Below the pieces are notes generated by a model. It ran no database searches, had not been told where the DNA came from, and saw nothing but the letters and a program-made list of their open reading frames with translations. This document shows, one piece after another, positions 51,687-59,584 of a stretch of DNA of 64,000 bases. This stretch comes from Siminovitchia sediminis. Lineage in GTDB: Bacteria > Bacillota > Bacilli > Bacillales > Bacillaceae_C. Positions within the stretch are counted from its first letter, which is position 1. Each line of letters starts with the position of its first letter. The position numbers and the translations under genes were made by a program. Where the stretch lies: the NCBI RefSeq assembly GCF_042680885.1, contig NZ_JBHUEO010000026.1, forward strand, positions 1-64,000, in the 5' to 3' direction.

Positions 51687-52865
51687 TTATTTTAAACTAA
51701 GCAATTTTTGCTTTAATTCGTTTTCCATTGTGATCAGTTCCTGCTCTGCCTGAGCTCGCTTATTCCTGCCTTCCTGCTGGATCTTTATGGTCTCCTCGAG
51801 CGTTGAAATTAAGTTGGACTGTGTTTTTTTCAACGTTTCAATATCAACGAGCCCCCGTTCACTTTCACGTGCAGATTCCAATGTGTTGGATTTCAGCATT
51901 TCGGCATTTTTTAGAAGCAGATCGTTGGTTGTTTTAGAAACTTGTTTTTGGGCTTCTACTGCCTGCCGCTGACGGAAGAGGGAGAGGGCAATAGCAATTT
52001 GGTTTTTCCAAAGCGGGATGGCGGTTAAAATGGACGTTTGAATTTTTTCCGCCAATGCCTGGTTTGTATTTTGAATCATTCGGATTTGCGGAGCACTCTG
52101 AATGGTAATTTGACGGCTGAGCTTTAGGTCATAAAGTCTCTTTTCTAGCCGGTCGGCAAATTGGATCATATCATTGACATCCTGATATGCCATTTGATCT
52201 CCTGAATTTTGCGCCTTTTTCTGTAAAGCCGGTATCGTTTCGTTTCGAATTTCTTCCAGCTTCAGCTCACCCGCAGCGATAAAAATGTTCAGCGCATGGA
52301 AATAATCTTTGTTTTTTTCATACAGCTGCTCCAGCATCTGTATATCCGACATCAGAACGTCTTTCGACTGATTGAGTTTAACACTGATCCGGTCAATTTG
52401 TGCCCCTGTCTTCTGATATTTGGACATCGTTTCCTGAATAGAGCTTGTAATTTTTCCGAACATCCTTGAGAAAAAGTTCTTTTTTTCGGGAGCCAATTCT
52501 TCAGGATTAATAGACTTCATTTTGCCCATCAAGTCATTAAGGATATCGCCAATCGGCCCAATATCTTTATTTTGAACATGTTCCAGCATGGAGCTTGAGA
52601 AGTTCATAAGCTGTGATTGGGCCTGTGTCCCATATGAAAGAATAGCCTGATGGTTTGCAGGGTCAATCTGCTTGGCAATATCCAAAGCTCTTTGCTTACT
52701 TTCGGCTGGAAGGGCATCCACAAGCTTCACAGGTTTGGGAGCAGGTGCCTCCTGTGATTGCGGTTGCAGGGCGAGCTCTTGCTCCCCAAAAGGATTATTG
52801 AGCAAATCATCCAGTCCATCAGAAAATTCGTCTTTTAATACCCTTTCATTCGTCGACTCACTCAT
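51687..52865 (-). CDS. telA: TelA/KlaA family toxic anion resistance protein
   Basis: A 392-aa, mostly helical protein of the TelA family. Motifs: SYGTQAQSQLMNFSSSMLEHVQNKDIGPIGDIL near residues 75-105 and IPLWKNQIAIALSLFRQRQAVEAQ near residue 285 (each quoted in part). Founding members are linked to tellurite resistance; in Bacillus homologues are envelope-stress genes. Its biochemical role is not known. ATG 52865 follows AAAGGAGC; the upstream start adds a few residues overlapping xpaC. It is the second gene of an operon with xpaC. Confidence 0.88.
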   Translation of the reverse strand: MSESTNERVLKDEFSDGLDDLLNNPFGEQELALQPQSQEAPAPKPVKLVDALPAESKQRALDIAKQIDPANHQAILSYGTQAQSQLMNFSSSMLEHVQNKDIGPIGDILNDLMGKMKSINPEELAPEKKNFFSRMFGKITSSIQETMSKYQKTGAQIDRISVKLNQSKDVLMSDIQMLEQLYEKNKDYFHALNIFIAAGELKLEEIRNETIPALQKKAQNSGDQMAYQDVNDMIQFADRLEKRLYDLKLSRQITIQSAPQIRMIQNTNQALAEKIQTSILTAIPLWKNQIAIALSLFRQRQAVEAQKQVSKTTNDLLLKNAEMLKSNTLESARESERGLVDIETLKKTQSNLISTLEETIKIQQEGRNKRAQAEQELITMENELKQKLLSLK

Positions 52866-53514
52866 TTTTTGTGCTCCTTTCTTCATCTAAGGGGTGGTAT
52901 TCCAATTTTTTCAAGGAATGCCTGGCGACATCTAATTCAAATTGAAGATCATCCACATCGGATGACAAAACCTGGTAGATGTCTTTTTTGATAGATTGAT
53001 TCAAATCTTCCAGCGTATGCTGTGTTTCTTTCAATGATAGATAAATCTGGTCGTTTTTCACAGGCTGGGATGCAAGCCTGGCATATCTTTCGGAAATCTC
53101 TACGACTGAATCAAGATGATAGAAGAAGAAGCGCTCTGATTGGTAGAACTTCCGAGGATCTTTATTTACAATCGAATACATCCTTTTTACAAGTTTATTC
53201 AATTCATACAGCTGTTTAAAGGCACCCATCGAGCGGACTGAAAGAAAAGACTTTTGAAGCCGGGCCATTTTCTTTTTCGCATCCTGCAGGTTTCTTTGAA
53301 TATAGGCATACTCTTTCCTTGTCAGTTTGTATTTCTTTAAAAATCGGTAATCTGTCACGGCTTTCAACCCAAAAAACGTCAAGGCACCGGCCAAGGCGGC
53401 TATACCCGCAGAGGAAAGGAACCCCATATCAAAGCCTAAAAACAAAATGAGCCATATAAGAACTGCTTCAGCAGTTGTAAACATCCCCATAACGAAAGAA
53501 TAGAACGACTTCAA
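52858..53514 (-). CDS. xpaC: XpaC-like membrane protein
   Basis: A 218-aa protein of the XpaC family (named for hydrolysis of 5-bromo-4-chloroindolyl phosphate). Two hydrophobic segments lie in residues 5-55, then a long helical cytoplasmic domain (KKYKLTRKEYAYIQRNLQDAKKK). The TTG start follows AGAGGAGTGG. It overlaps telA by eight bases, the standard xpaC-yaaN type pair. An ECF-type promoter lies about 40 bases upstream. Confidence 0.87.
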   Translation of the reverse strand: MKSFYSFVMGMFTTAEAVLIWLILFLGFDMGFLSSAGIAALAGALTFFGLKAVTDYRFLKKYKLTRKEYAYIQRNLQDAKKKMARLQKSFLSVRSMGAFKQLYELNKLVKRMYSIVNKDPRKFYQSERFFFYHLDSVVEISERYARLASQPVKNDQIYLSLKETQHTLEDLNQSIKKDIYQVLSSDVDDLQFELDVARHSLKKLEYHPLDEERSTKNE

Positions 53515-53554
53515 GCAGCATCCACTCCTCTTTATACTTGCTTTATACTTTTTA

Positions 53555-53579
53555 TACGAATGTCAAACGTATAAGTTTC
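53555..53579 (-). promoter_or_regulatory. ECF (sigma-W type) promoter of xpaC-telA
   Basis: On the minus strand GAAAC (53575-53579), exactly 16 bases, then CGTA (53555-53558). This matches the sigma-W TGAAAC-N16-CGTA pattern except for the first base (CGAAAC). Control by cell-envelope stress fits homologues. Confidence 0.7.
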
Positions 53580-53581
53580 GC

Positions 53582-53870
53582 TATTTTCATTATAAGGAAT
53601 TAAAGACGTGATTGAAAGCAGGAGTATGCCCACCGCTTGGAATGAACAGGCAAAAAGGAGGAATCCAGAAAATTTGGGGATTTCCATTGTGGACGTTTTG
53701 AGGGAAAGCTAAGCCCCTTCGCAGTATAGGTGGCGGCAAGCCAACCATGTTTCTGCCTGAGGGCCAACAGAAAAGCCAAACTGCCTATCTTCAAGGAAAA
53801 GCCTGTAATCATAGACTTTTTTCTGAACGGGGCGGTGATTCGAAGAAGACCTCATGCTTTTTAAAAACTT
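53582..53870. other. Interval without a supported gene
   Basis: The region between the xpaC promoter and the sinR-like terminator. A 70-codon minus frame (53812-53600) has no ribosome site and no family I know. Nothing else is seen. Confidence 0.4.
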
Positions 53871-53872
53871 GA

Positions 53873-53909
53873 ACTAAAAAACGCCGGACGCGGTATTTCA
53901 GTCCAGGCG
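53873..53909 (-). terminator. Terminator of the SinR-like gene
   Basis: On the minus strand CGCCTGGAC and GTCCGGCG arms (one mismatch) with an 11-base loop, then TTTTTTAG. It begins immediately at the stop codon. Confidence 0.75.
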
Positions 53910-53910
53910 C

Positions 53911-54231
53911 TTATTTGTTTTTCATTCTCCATTTATTAAACTCCAAAAATTCCCGGAATTCCTCTTTGGAGATTCCGGAAGACATTGCTTCCCGAACAAG
54001 CTCTTCCCAGCCAGGGTCCAGCTCTATATCAGCGGACTCTCCATGCAATAACACATGGGCAGGCACATCCAATACAGCCGACAATTTTTCCAGGATTTGA
54101 ATGGACGGATTGGATTGAATGTTGCGCTCGATCGAACTTAAATAGGATTTGGCAACTCCTGCTTTCTCAGCCAATTCTGATAAAGATAATTTTTTTTGCA
54201 GCCGATATTCTTTAATACGTTGACCAATCAT
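53911..54231 (-). CDS. sinR: SinR-like HTH transcriptional regulator
   Basis: A 106-aa xre-family DNA-binding protein. The helix-turn-helix SLSELAEKAGVAKSYLSSIER lies at residues 16-36 (in part), followed by the C-terminal dimerisation motif EEFREFLEFNKWRMKNK shared with SinR/SinI. SinR represses biofilm matrix genes in B. subtilis; no sinI is beside it, so this may be a SlrR- or Anr-like paralogue. ATG 54231 follows GTAGGTGA; the longer frame lacks a ribosome site. Confidence 0.85.
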   Translation of the reverse strand: MIGQRIKEYRLQKKLSLSELAEKAGVAKSYLSSIERNIQSNPSIQILEKLSAVLDVPAHVLLHGESADIELDPGWEELVREAMSSGISKEEFREFLEFNKWRMKNK

Positions 54232-54581
54232 GATAAAGTCACCTACTCTTTGCTCATTATAGCATGGTATTGAAATGTATGAATAGAGCAAATTTCACGA
54301 TAATCATTATGTACTATACCTTCTACCGGAAGAATTCTCTTGCATTTATCAATCAGATCCCTTAGGCCATAAAGATTAGAGGCACCCCATCCGTTTTAAC
54401 ATCCTCTTGTTTATCGTTCTGTTTTTTTTATTTTTTTATAGCTTTGTAATTATCCGGCATGCTTGCAGGTCATCGGATAGGGGGAAATGATGCATATTTC
54501 ATGAATTCTATTATAAAGGAGTAACAGGTAAAATGCATGCTGAAACATGATGAACCTTGTACACGCTTAATGAATCAGTAA

Positions 54582-54630
54582 CGAAGCAGGAAAAATATCA
54601 TTTGCTGTTTTCATATGAGTTCCTGCTTCG
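54582..54630. repeat. Perfect 11-base inverted repeat in the sinR-aldo/keto reductase interval
   Basis: CGAAGCAGGAA (54582-54592) and TTCCTGCTTCG (54620-54630) with a 27-base loop. It lies in a 546-base interval (54232-54777). That interval also has a strong ribosome-site-like AAAGGAG at 54516 followed by only a five-codon frame. Role unknown; no T tract follows. Confidence 0.5.
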
Positions 54631-54777
54631 TGCAGGATATCCTGTCACATACGAAAAAACAGAATGCAGTGATTGGGCAGCAGCCGGCGCCTGCCTGGTA
54701 CCGCACGGCTTCATCTGCTTTCTTGTGTCTGCCAAAGTGCCTTCTCCATTATTGTCCCGGTTTACAGCTCATTTCTA

Positions 54778-55701
54778 TCAGCGGTGGTTCAAATAGCGCG
54801 ATTCTTTGGTCACCATTGTCAGAAAGGCTATTTCTTCTTTAGAAAGAGGAGGAGAGTAGACTGCCCGGACATTGTCTTTAACTTGCTCAACCGTGCTTGC
54901 ACCTATGACAACAGCGGCAACAGCTTCATGGGCTAAGTTAAATTGCAGGGCAATCTCGTTTAAGGATCGTCTGTCATCCAGCATTTTCGCCTGAATGCTT
55001 TCAATCAGTTCCTTTAATTCAGCAGAGGAATAATCAAGAAATTGTTTTCCTTCCCATTGTTCTGTTTTTTTCCCCAGCATCTTGTCACTCAGTAATCCTT
55101 TGGCAACGGAACCTCTTGTCACGATACTGATTTGCTTTTTCGCCAATAAAGACATGATTTCTTCGGGACGGCGGTCCAGCAGGCTGTATTGCATCATCAC
55201 GCTGATCATCGACGAACGATCTGCATACTCCCTGATCACATTCGGTCTAATGGAGGAAATGCCATAATATTTAATAAGGCCTTCAGATTGTAATTCCTCG
55301 AAAGCTTCGATCGTTTCATCAATGGGATCGTCAATGGTCCCACCATGAAGCTGATATAGATCTATATAATCTGTCTGAAGACGCTTTAAACTGCTCTTAA
55401 CTGCTTCTTTAATATATTTTTTGGAAGGATCCCAGTGCCATCCGTTTTTGTCTTGATTCCATCGGTTTCCTGCCTTGGTGGCAATCACTACTTTCTCTCT
55501 TACAGAAGCAAGAGCTTTTCCGACTATTTTTTCATTTACTCCATAGTCATATAAATCAGCAGTGTCAAAATAATTGATTCCTTCGTTAAACGCAGTTTGG
55601 ATGATTTTCTCAGCCTTGGCAGTTTCAGTGCCAAGCGACATGCACCCGAGGCCCATTTTAGAAACTGACAAATCGGACCTTCCAAGATTTCTTTTTTCCA
55701 T
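54778..55701 (-). CDS. yqkF: Aldo/keto reductase (YqkF)
   Basis: NADPH-dependent TIM-barrel oxidoreductase of 307 aa. The catalytic tetrad is visible as D and Y in FDTADLYDYGVNE near residue 45, K in VIATKAG near residue 77 and H in YQLHGGTIDD near residue 118. Cofactor binding GASTVEQVKDNV lies near residue 272. ATG follows AGGTGAGG. Substrate unknown. It is adjacent to mciZ and nudF as in B. subtilis. Confidence 0.92.
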   Translation of the reverse strand: MEKRNLGRSDLSVSKMGLGCMSLGTETAKAEKIIQTAFNEGINYFDTADLYDYGVNEKIVGKALASVREKVVIATKAGNRWNQDKNGWHWDPSKKYIKEAVKSSLKRLQTDYIDLYQLHGGTIDDPIDETIEAFEELQSEGLIKYYGISSIRPNVIREYADRSSMISVMMQYSLLDRRPEEIMSLLAKKQISIVTRGSVAKGLLSDKMLGKKTEQWEGKQFLDYSSAELKELIESIQAKMLDDRRSLNEIALQFNLAHEAVAAVVIGASTVEQVKDNVRAVYSPPLSKEEIAFLTMVTKESRYLNHR

Positions 55702-55783
55702 TCAACCCTCACCTTCCCAATTACAGCGCAGTGTTTGCGCTTTTGATTGCTGCCTCTATTTTATCTGAAGGCGGACGGCTGAT

Positions 55784-55915
55784 TCAACGATTGTGAAAAG
55801 TGTTGATCCACTCTTGGACCGTTCGGTGCTCTTTTGCATATTTTTTTAATAGAGCCCGGACTTCCCAACTTTTCCCTGTCAGTACAATACAGTTTTTTCC
55901 CACTTTTACTGTCAT
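55784..55915 (-). CDS. mciZ: MciZ, mother-cell inhibitor of FtsZ
   Basis: A 43-aa peptide encoded between yqkF and nudF on the minus strand, the location of mciZ in B. subtilis. VLTGKSWEVRALLKKYAKEH and EWI (quoted in part) match the family pattern VLVGKAWEIRAKLKEYG. MciZ caps FtsZ filaments in the mother cell and blocks Z-ring formation during sporulation. GGAGGG lies six bases before the ATG. Upstream on the minus strand CATACATC and TGATAC, 13 bases apart, resemble a sigma-E promoter. Confidence 0.85.
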   Translation of the reverse strand: MTVKVGKNCIVLTGKSWEVRALLKKYAKEHRTVQEWINTFHNR

Positions 55916-55986
55916 GCGGATCCCTCCCTGATGTATGGTAAAATGTATGAGTATCAGGAAATGAATTAGAACAGGAGCTGGCCTTC

Positions 55987-56532
55987 ATGAAGAAATTTGA
56001 AGAAAAAACAATCCGTTCAAAGCCTATTTTTAATGGAAAAATTATTACTGTTCAGGTAGATGAAGTAGAGCTGCCTGACGGGAAAAGATCTAAGCGTGAA
56101 ATCGTCCATCACCCTGGGGCTGTTGCTTTGATTGCTCTGACGGAAGAAAATAAAATCGTTATGGTTGAACAATATAGAAAGCCCTTAGAAAGGTCGCTGC
56201 TGGAAATACCGGCGGGAAAGTTGGAGACAGGAGAGGAGCCGGCCGTAACGGCAGAAAGAGAGTTGGAAGAAGAAACGGGATATCAAGCAGGCAAACTCGA
56301 ATATATTACTTCCTTTTATACATCTCCGGGATTTGCGAATGAAATCATTCATATATACTTAGCCAACCAATTGTCCAAGATCAAAAACCCTGCAAAAACT
56401 GATGAAGATGAATTTGTTGAGCTTACCGAGCTCACACTTGAAGAAGCCGTTGACTGTATGAAAAACAAACGTATCTGCGATGCCAAAACGGTATATGCCC
56501 TGCAATACTTGCAATTGCTGGAGAGAAAATAA
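55987..56532 (+). CDS. nudF: ADP-ribose pyrophosphatase (Nudix hydrolase NudF)
   Basis: Hydrolyses ADP-ribose to AMP and ribose 5-phosphate. The Nudix box reads GKLETGEEPAVTAERELEEE followed by TG, near residue 77. The N-terminal domain helps in dimer formation. Length is 181 aa against 185. The start follows AGGAGCTG. The stop overlaps the next ATG by one base. Confidence 0.94.
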   Translation: MKKFEEKTIRSKPIFNGKIITVQVDEVELPDGKRSKREIVHHPGAVALIALTEENKIVMVEQYRKPLERSLLEIPAGKLETGEEPAVTAERELEEETGYQAGKLEYITSFYTSPGFANEIIHIYLANQLSKIKNPAKTDEDEFVELTELTLEEAVDCMKNKRICDAKTVYALQYLQLLERK

Positions 56533-57701
56533 TGAGGAATTATTTTGCAGATCTTCATATTCATATCGGCCGAACGTTTGCGGGAAAACCGGTTAAAATA
56601 ACTGCAGCCAAAGATTTAACTTTGACCAATGTTCTGCAGACAGCCAAATTCCCCAAAGGTATCGATATTGTTGGGATCATTGACTGTCATTCCCCTGAAG
56701 TCATGATTGAAATGGAACGTCTATGCAACAATGGCCGTCTCGTCGAATTGGAAGAAGGCGGATTCCGCTTTGAGGATGAAGTCACTCTGATTCCGGGTAT
56801 AGAAATGGAAGTCTTTGATGAAAACTGCTGCGGTCCTATCCATTTGTTGGCTTATTTTCAAGGATTTTCACAGTTGAAGGAGTTTTCCTCCTGGATTTCA
56901 AGGCGGGTGAAAAATATTCACCTCAGCACCCAGAGAGTGTATGAGTCGGCGGGAGTTATTCAGGAAAAAGTTCATTCATTGAATGGACTTTTTATCCCCG
57001 CGCACGTCTTTACTCCTTTTAAGAGTCTTTATGGAAAAGGGGTCAGGCATTCCTTGGCAGAAGTACTGGAACCCGGTGGCATAGACGGAGTGGAATTGGG
57101 TTTAAGCTCTAATACAGAAATGGCGGATCAAATTGAAGAACTTCACCCTTATACTTTTGTTTCTAATTCAGATGCCCATTCCCTTCCCAAGATTGCCCGT
57201 GAATATCAGAGGTTGACATTGGAGAAACCAACATTTCAAGCTATTAAAAAAGCCCTGCACAAACAGGACGGCCATCAAATTGATGCCAACTATGGCTTGA
57301 ATCCATTCTTAGGAAAGTATTACCGGACAGCCTGTTCCAAATGTTTTACGTTGAAGCAGGGGGAAAATTGCCATGCATGCGGTTCTGTAACCTTTACTAA
57401 AGGAGTATCCGAACGGATTGCAGAGCTGGCCCATCAAGGAAGAGCGGGGAATGGTCCTCCGAAACGGCCCCCCTATATTCATCAAGTACCGCTTGAGTTT
57501 TTGCCCGGGCTTGGTCCCAAAACAATGAATAAGCTTTACGATTATTTTGGAACCGAGATGAACATCCTCCACCGGGTTTCCGAGAAAGAATTGAAGAATG
57601 TTGTAAAAGAAAACCTGGCGGAATTAATTATCAAAGCACGATCAGGAGAATTGGAGCTGCGGAAGGGCGGCGGAGGGCGATATGGAAAAGTTGCAAAATG
57701 A
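56532..57701 (+). CDS. yqxK: Endonuclease Q family protein (YqxK), PHP domain
   Basis: A 389-aa protein with an N-terminal PHP phosphoesterase domain (NYFADLHIHIGR, DCHSPEV near residue 56, NSDAHSLP near residue 214), a C4-type zinc finger CSKC...CHAC near residues 261-280, and a C-terminal helix-hairpin-helix LPGLGPKTMNKLYDYFG near residue 330. This layout fits endonuclease Q, which nicks 5' of deaminated bases. Activity here is inferred. It is coupled to nudF, as in B. subtilis. Confidence 0.85.
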   Translation: MRNYFADLHIHIGRTFAGKPVKITAAKDLTLTNVLQTAKFPKGIDIVGIIDCHSPEVMIEMERLCNNGRLVELEEGGFRFEDEVTLIPGIEMEVFDENCCGPIHLLAYFQGFSQLKEFSSWISRRVKNIHLSTQRVYESAGVIQEKVHSLNGLFIPAHVFTPFKSLYGKGVRHSLAEVLEPGGIDGVELGLSSNTEMADQIEELHPYTFVSNSDAHSLPKIAREYQRLTLEKPTFQAIKKALHKQDGHQIDANYGLNPFLGKYYRTACSKCFTLKQGENCHACGSVTFTKGVSERIAELAHQGRAGNGPPKRPPYIHQVPLEFLPGLGPKTMNKLYDYFGTEMNILHRVSEKELKNVVKENLAELIIKARSGELELRKGGGGRYGKVAK

Positions 57702-57747
57702 TAGAAGTGTCCTTCCAAATAAAATGATAGAGTAAATCAAGCTTTCA

Positions 57748-57777
57748 GTCATACACCATTTCTTTTCCTCATATGAT
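57748..57777 (+). promoter_or_regulatory. Candidate sigma-E promoter of spoIIM
   Basis: GTCATAC (57748-57754) and CATATGAT (57770-57777), 15 bases apart, resemble sigma-E elements; spoIIM is sigma-E controlled in B. subtilis. Confidence 0.5.
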
Positions 57778-57808
57778 GTAACAATCGCAGGACAGGAGGA
57801 AACAGCAT

Positions 57809-58456
57809 ATGCGGAAAAGAGTGTATACCAATTATATTGCAAAGCACATTCAATCCTATTCTCCCATCTACTCATTTATTATGGTATTGTTTGTCATGGG
57901 CATTATTTTCGGGGCAGTGATCGTTAATAGTCTATCCGTGGTTCAAAAGGAAGATCTATTCTATTATTTAACGCATTTCTTTGGACAAGTTGCGGATGGC
58001 AAAACTGGATCGGCAGAAGAATTATTAAAGCTCAGTTTCTTTCATAATGTCAAATTTACAGGGTTAATGTGGATATTGGGCATTTCCATTATCGGGTTTC
58101 CCTTGATTTTGATTCTTCTTTTCCTGAAAGGGGTAGTTGTCGGCTTTTCCGTAGGTTTTTTAGTAAACCAAATGGGCTGGCACGGGTTATTGCTCGCTTT
58201 CGTGACACTATTGCCCCAAAATTTGTTGTTTATCCCTGTTTATATATTTATAGCGGTCATTTCAACCGCATTCTCAATTAAACTGATGAGAAAAATTTTT
58301 ATCAGGCAGGGGTTCTCCTTTTATTTTGTACCTGAATTTGCACGCTACTCTTTATCCTTTATTGCAGCTATGGCTGTGATAACACTGGCTGCAAGCATTG
58401 AAGCGTTCGTTGCTCCTGTACTGATGAAGTCCATTATCGTTTCCATATCTTCTTAA
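57809..58456 (+). CDS. spoIIM: Stage II sporulation protein M
   Basis: Membrane member of the SpoIID-SpoIIM-SpoIIP engulfment machine. Five or more hydrophobic segments are visible in 215 aa, with GVVVGFSVGFLVNQMGWHGLLLAF near residue 110 (in part GFLVNQMG) typical of the DUF95 domain. Length matches B. subtilis. The start follows AGGAGG. Monocistronic. Confidence 0.94.
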   Translation: MRKRVYTNYIAKHIQSYSPIYSFIMVLFVMGIIFGAVIVNSLSVVQKEDLFYYLTHFFGQVADGKTGSAEELLKLSFFHNVKFTGLMWILGISIIGFPLILILLFLKGVVVGFSVGFLVNQMGWHGLLLAFVTLLPQNLLFIPVYIFIAVISTAFSIKLMRKIFIRQGFSFYFVPEFARYSLSFIAAMAVITLAASIEAFVAPVLMKSIIVSISS

Positions 58457-58485
58457 TATTTTTGGGTGCGTTCGTCTCCCTGTAA

Positions 58486-58529
58486 TTATAATCATTTTAA
58501 TTTGATTATTATTCGAAATCTGCTATAAT
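58486..58529 (+). promoter_or_regulatory. fur promoter with a PerR-like box
   Basis: TTATAATCATTTTAA (58486-58500) matches the PerR box TTATAATNATTATAA at 14 of 15 positions. Promoter TTGATT (58502-58507), 16 bases, TATAAT (58524-58529) follows. PerR control of fur is known in B. subtilis. Confidence 0.7.
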
Positions 58530-58560
58530 AAAATGCATGGTGGCGAGGGAGGAACGTTTG

Positions 58561-59040
58561 ATGGAAAGTCGGATTAATCGGATAAAAAAACAATTGCATT
58601 CCGCAAGCTATAAGCTCACTCCCCAGCGTGAAGCCACGGTTAGGGTGCTGCTTGAACATGAAGACGATCATTTAAGTGCAGAAGATGTCTACCTGCTTGT
58701 GAAAGACAAATCTCCGGACATTGGTCTCGCAACCGTCTATAGAACCCTTGAACTGTTGACTGAATTAAAAGTGGTTGACAAAATTAATTTTGGTGACGGG
58801 GTTTCAAGATATGACTTGAGGCAGGAAGGTGCGGATCACTTTCATCATCACTTAATTTGCATTGAATGCGGAACAGTGGATGAAATACAGGAAGATCTGC
58901 TCGGAGATGTTGAAAAGATTGTTGAACATGATTTTAATTTTAAAATCAAGGACCACAGGCTTACGTTTCATGGAATCTGCTGGCGGTGCCACGATAAAGT
59001 GGAAAATGAACAAAAAGAAATGGCTTCCAGCCAGGAATAA
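58561..59040 (+). CDS. fur: Ferric uptake regulator Fur
   Basis: Iron-sensing repressor of iron uptake genes. Winged-helix YKLTPQREATVRVLLE and GLATVYRTLELL are near residues 15 and 59. The metal-binding HFHHHLICIECG lies near residue 92 and the second CXXC, CWRC, near residue 137. Length is 159 aa. ATG 58561 gives the B. subtilis N-terminus; the upstream GTG 58537 lies at the transcript start. Confidence 0.95.
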   Translation: MESRINRIKKQLHSASYKLTPQREATVRVLLEHEDDHLSAEDVYLLVKDKSPDIGLATVYRTLELLTELKVVDKINFGDGVSRYDLRQEGADHFHHHLICIECGTVDEIQEDLLGDVEKIVEHDFNFKIKDHRLTFHGICWRCHDKVENEQKEMASSQE

Positions 59041-59045
59041 ACGAC

Positions 59046-59077
59046 ACTCATCCTCACTGTAAAGGATGGGTTTTTTG
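59046..59077 (+). terminator. Terminator of fur
   Basis: CTCATCC and GGATGGG arms (one wobble) with a ten-base loop, then six T. Confidence 0.75.
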
Positions 59078-59108
59078 TTTGTTATTAAGATTGGTTTGAG
59101 AAATGTTA

Positions 59109-59221
59109 ACCGAACATGTTCGAACAGCATCCCGGGGCTGCAATCATGAATGAAATGTTTACCCCCTATAGTACTGCTTTTGGCTGTTCATATTCTATGA
59201 TACTTAACAATCATGTTCGGT
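59109..59221. repeat. Separated 10-base inverted repeat between fur and yqzK
   Basis: ACCGAACATG at 59109-59118 and CATGTTCGGT at 59212-59221 enclose about 93 bases. A second imperfect inverted repeat, GGACAACTTTTG (from 59283) and CAAAATTGTCC (to 59325), follows. Role unknown. Confidence 0.4.
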
Positions 59222-59350
59222 GGCTCTCAAAACATCATGCCCCTAAAACATGACACTGCGGTTTAATTCATGTATAAAGTTGGACAACTTTTGCATATCA
59301 TGTATTACTGGTACAAAATTGTCCGACTATATGAAAAGGGTTTGATAACT

Positions 59351-59578
59351 TTGAGAAACATGGCAAGTATGGTGTTTCAGGTGCTGAGAGTATTTATTCT
59401 TTTTGCGATATGCACAATCATGTTCTACTATGGTATGATATGGGTTAGCCAAGAGTACGAGAACTACCGAAAATACGATGAGCCAAAAGGAACGGCAGTC
59501 AAAGTGATGCAGCAGGACCATGATGAGGGGAACGATTGGGTTTCGCGCCTGTTGTTGTTTTATTTAAATGGGGAGTAG
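59351..59578 (+). CDS. yqzK: Small membrane protein YqzK (DUF4227)
   Basis: A 75-aa protein with one transmembrane helix (VFILFAICTIMFYYGMIWV) and the conserved YRKYDEPKGTAVKV and LLLFYLNGE segments. This fits DUF4227, encoded just before xerD. Function unknown. TTG 59351 follows AAAAGGG by ten bases; ATG 59360 is an alternative. The longer frame from 59270 lacks a ribosome site. xerD follows after six bases. Confidence 0.85.
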   Translation: MRNMASMVFQVLRVFILFAICTIMFYYGMIWVSQEYENYRKYDEPKGTAVKVMQQDHDEGNDWVSRLLLFYLNGE

Positions 59579-59584
59579 AGAAAA

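Noticed and set aside
53600..53812. 70-codon minus strand frame upstream of xpaC
   Set aside because: No ribosome site and no recognised family.
54557..54796. 79-codon + strand frame overlapping the end of the aldo/keto reductase gene
   Set aside because: Its TTG has no ribosome site, it spans the inverted repeat and overlaps a well-supported gene on the other strand.
59112..59121. GAACATGTTC as a LexA box
   Set aside because: The half sites are separated by two bases instead of the four needed.
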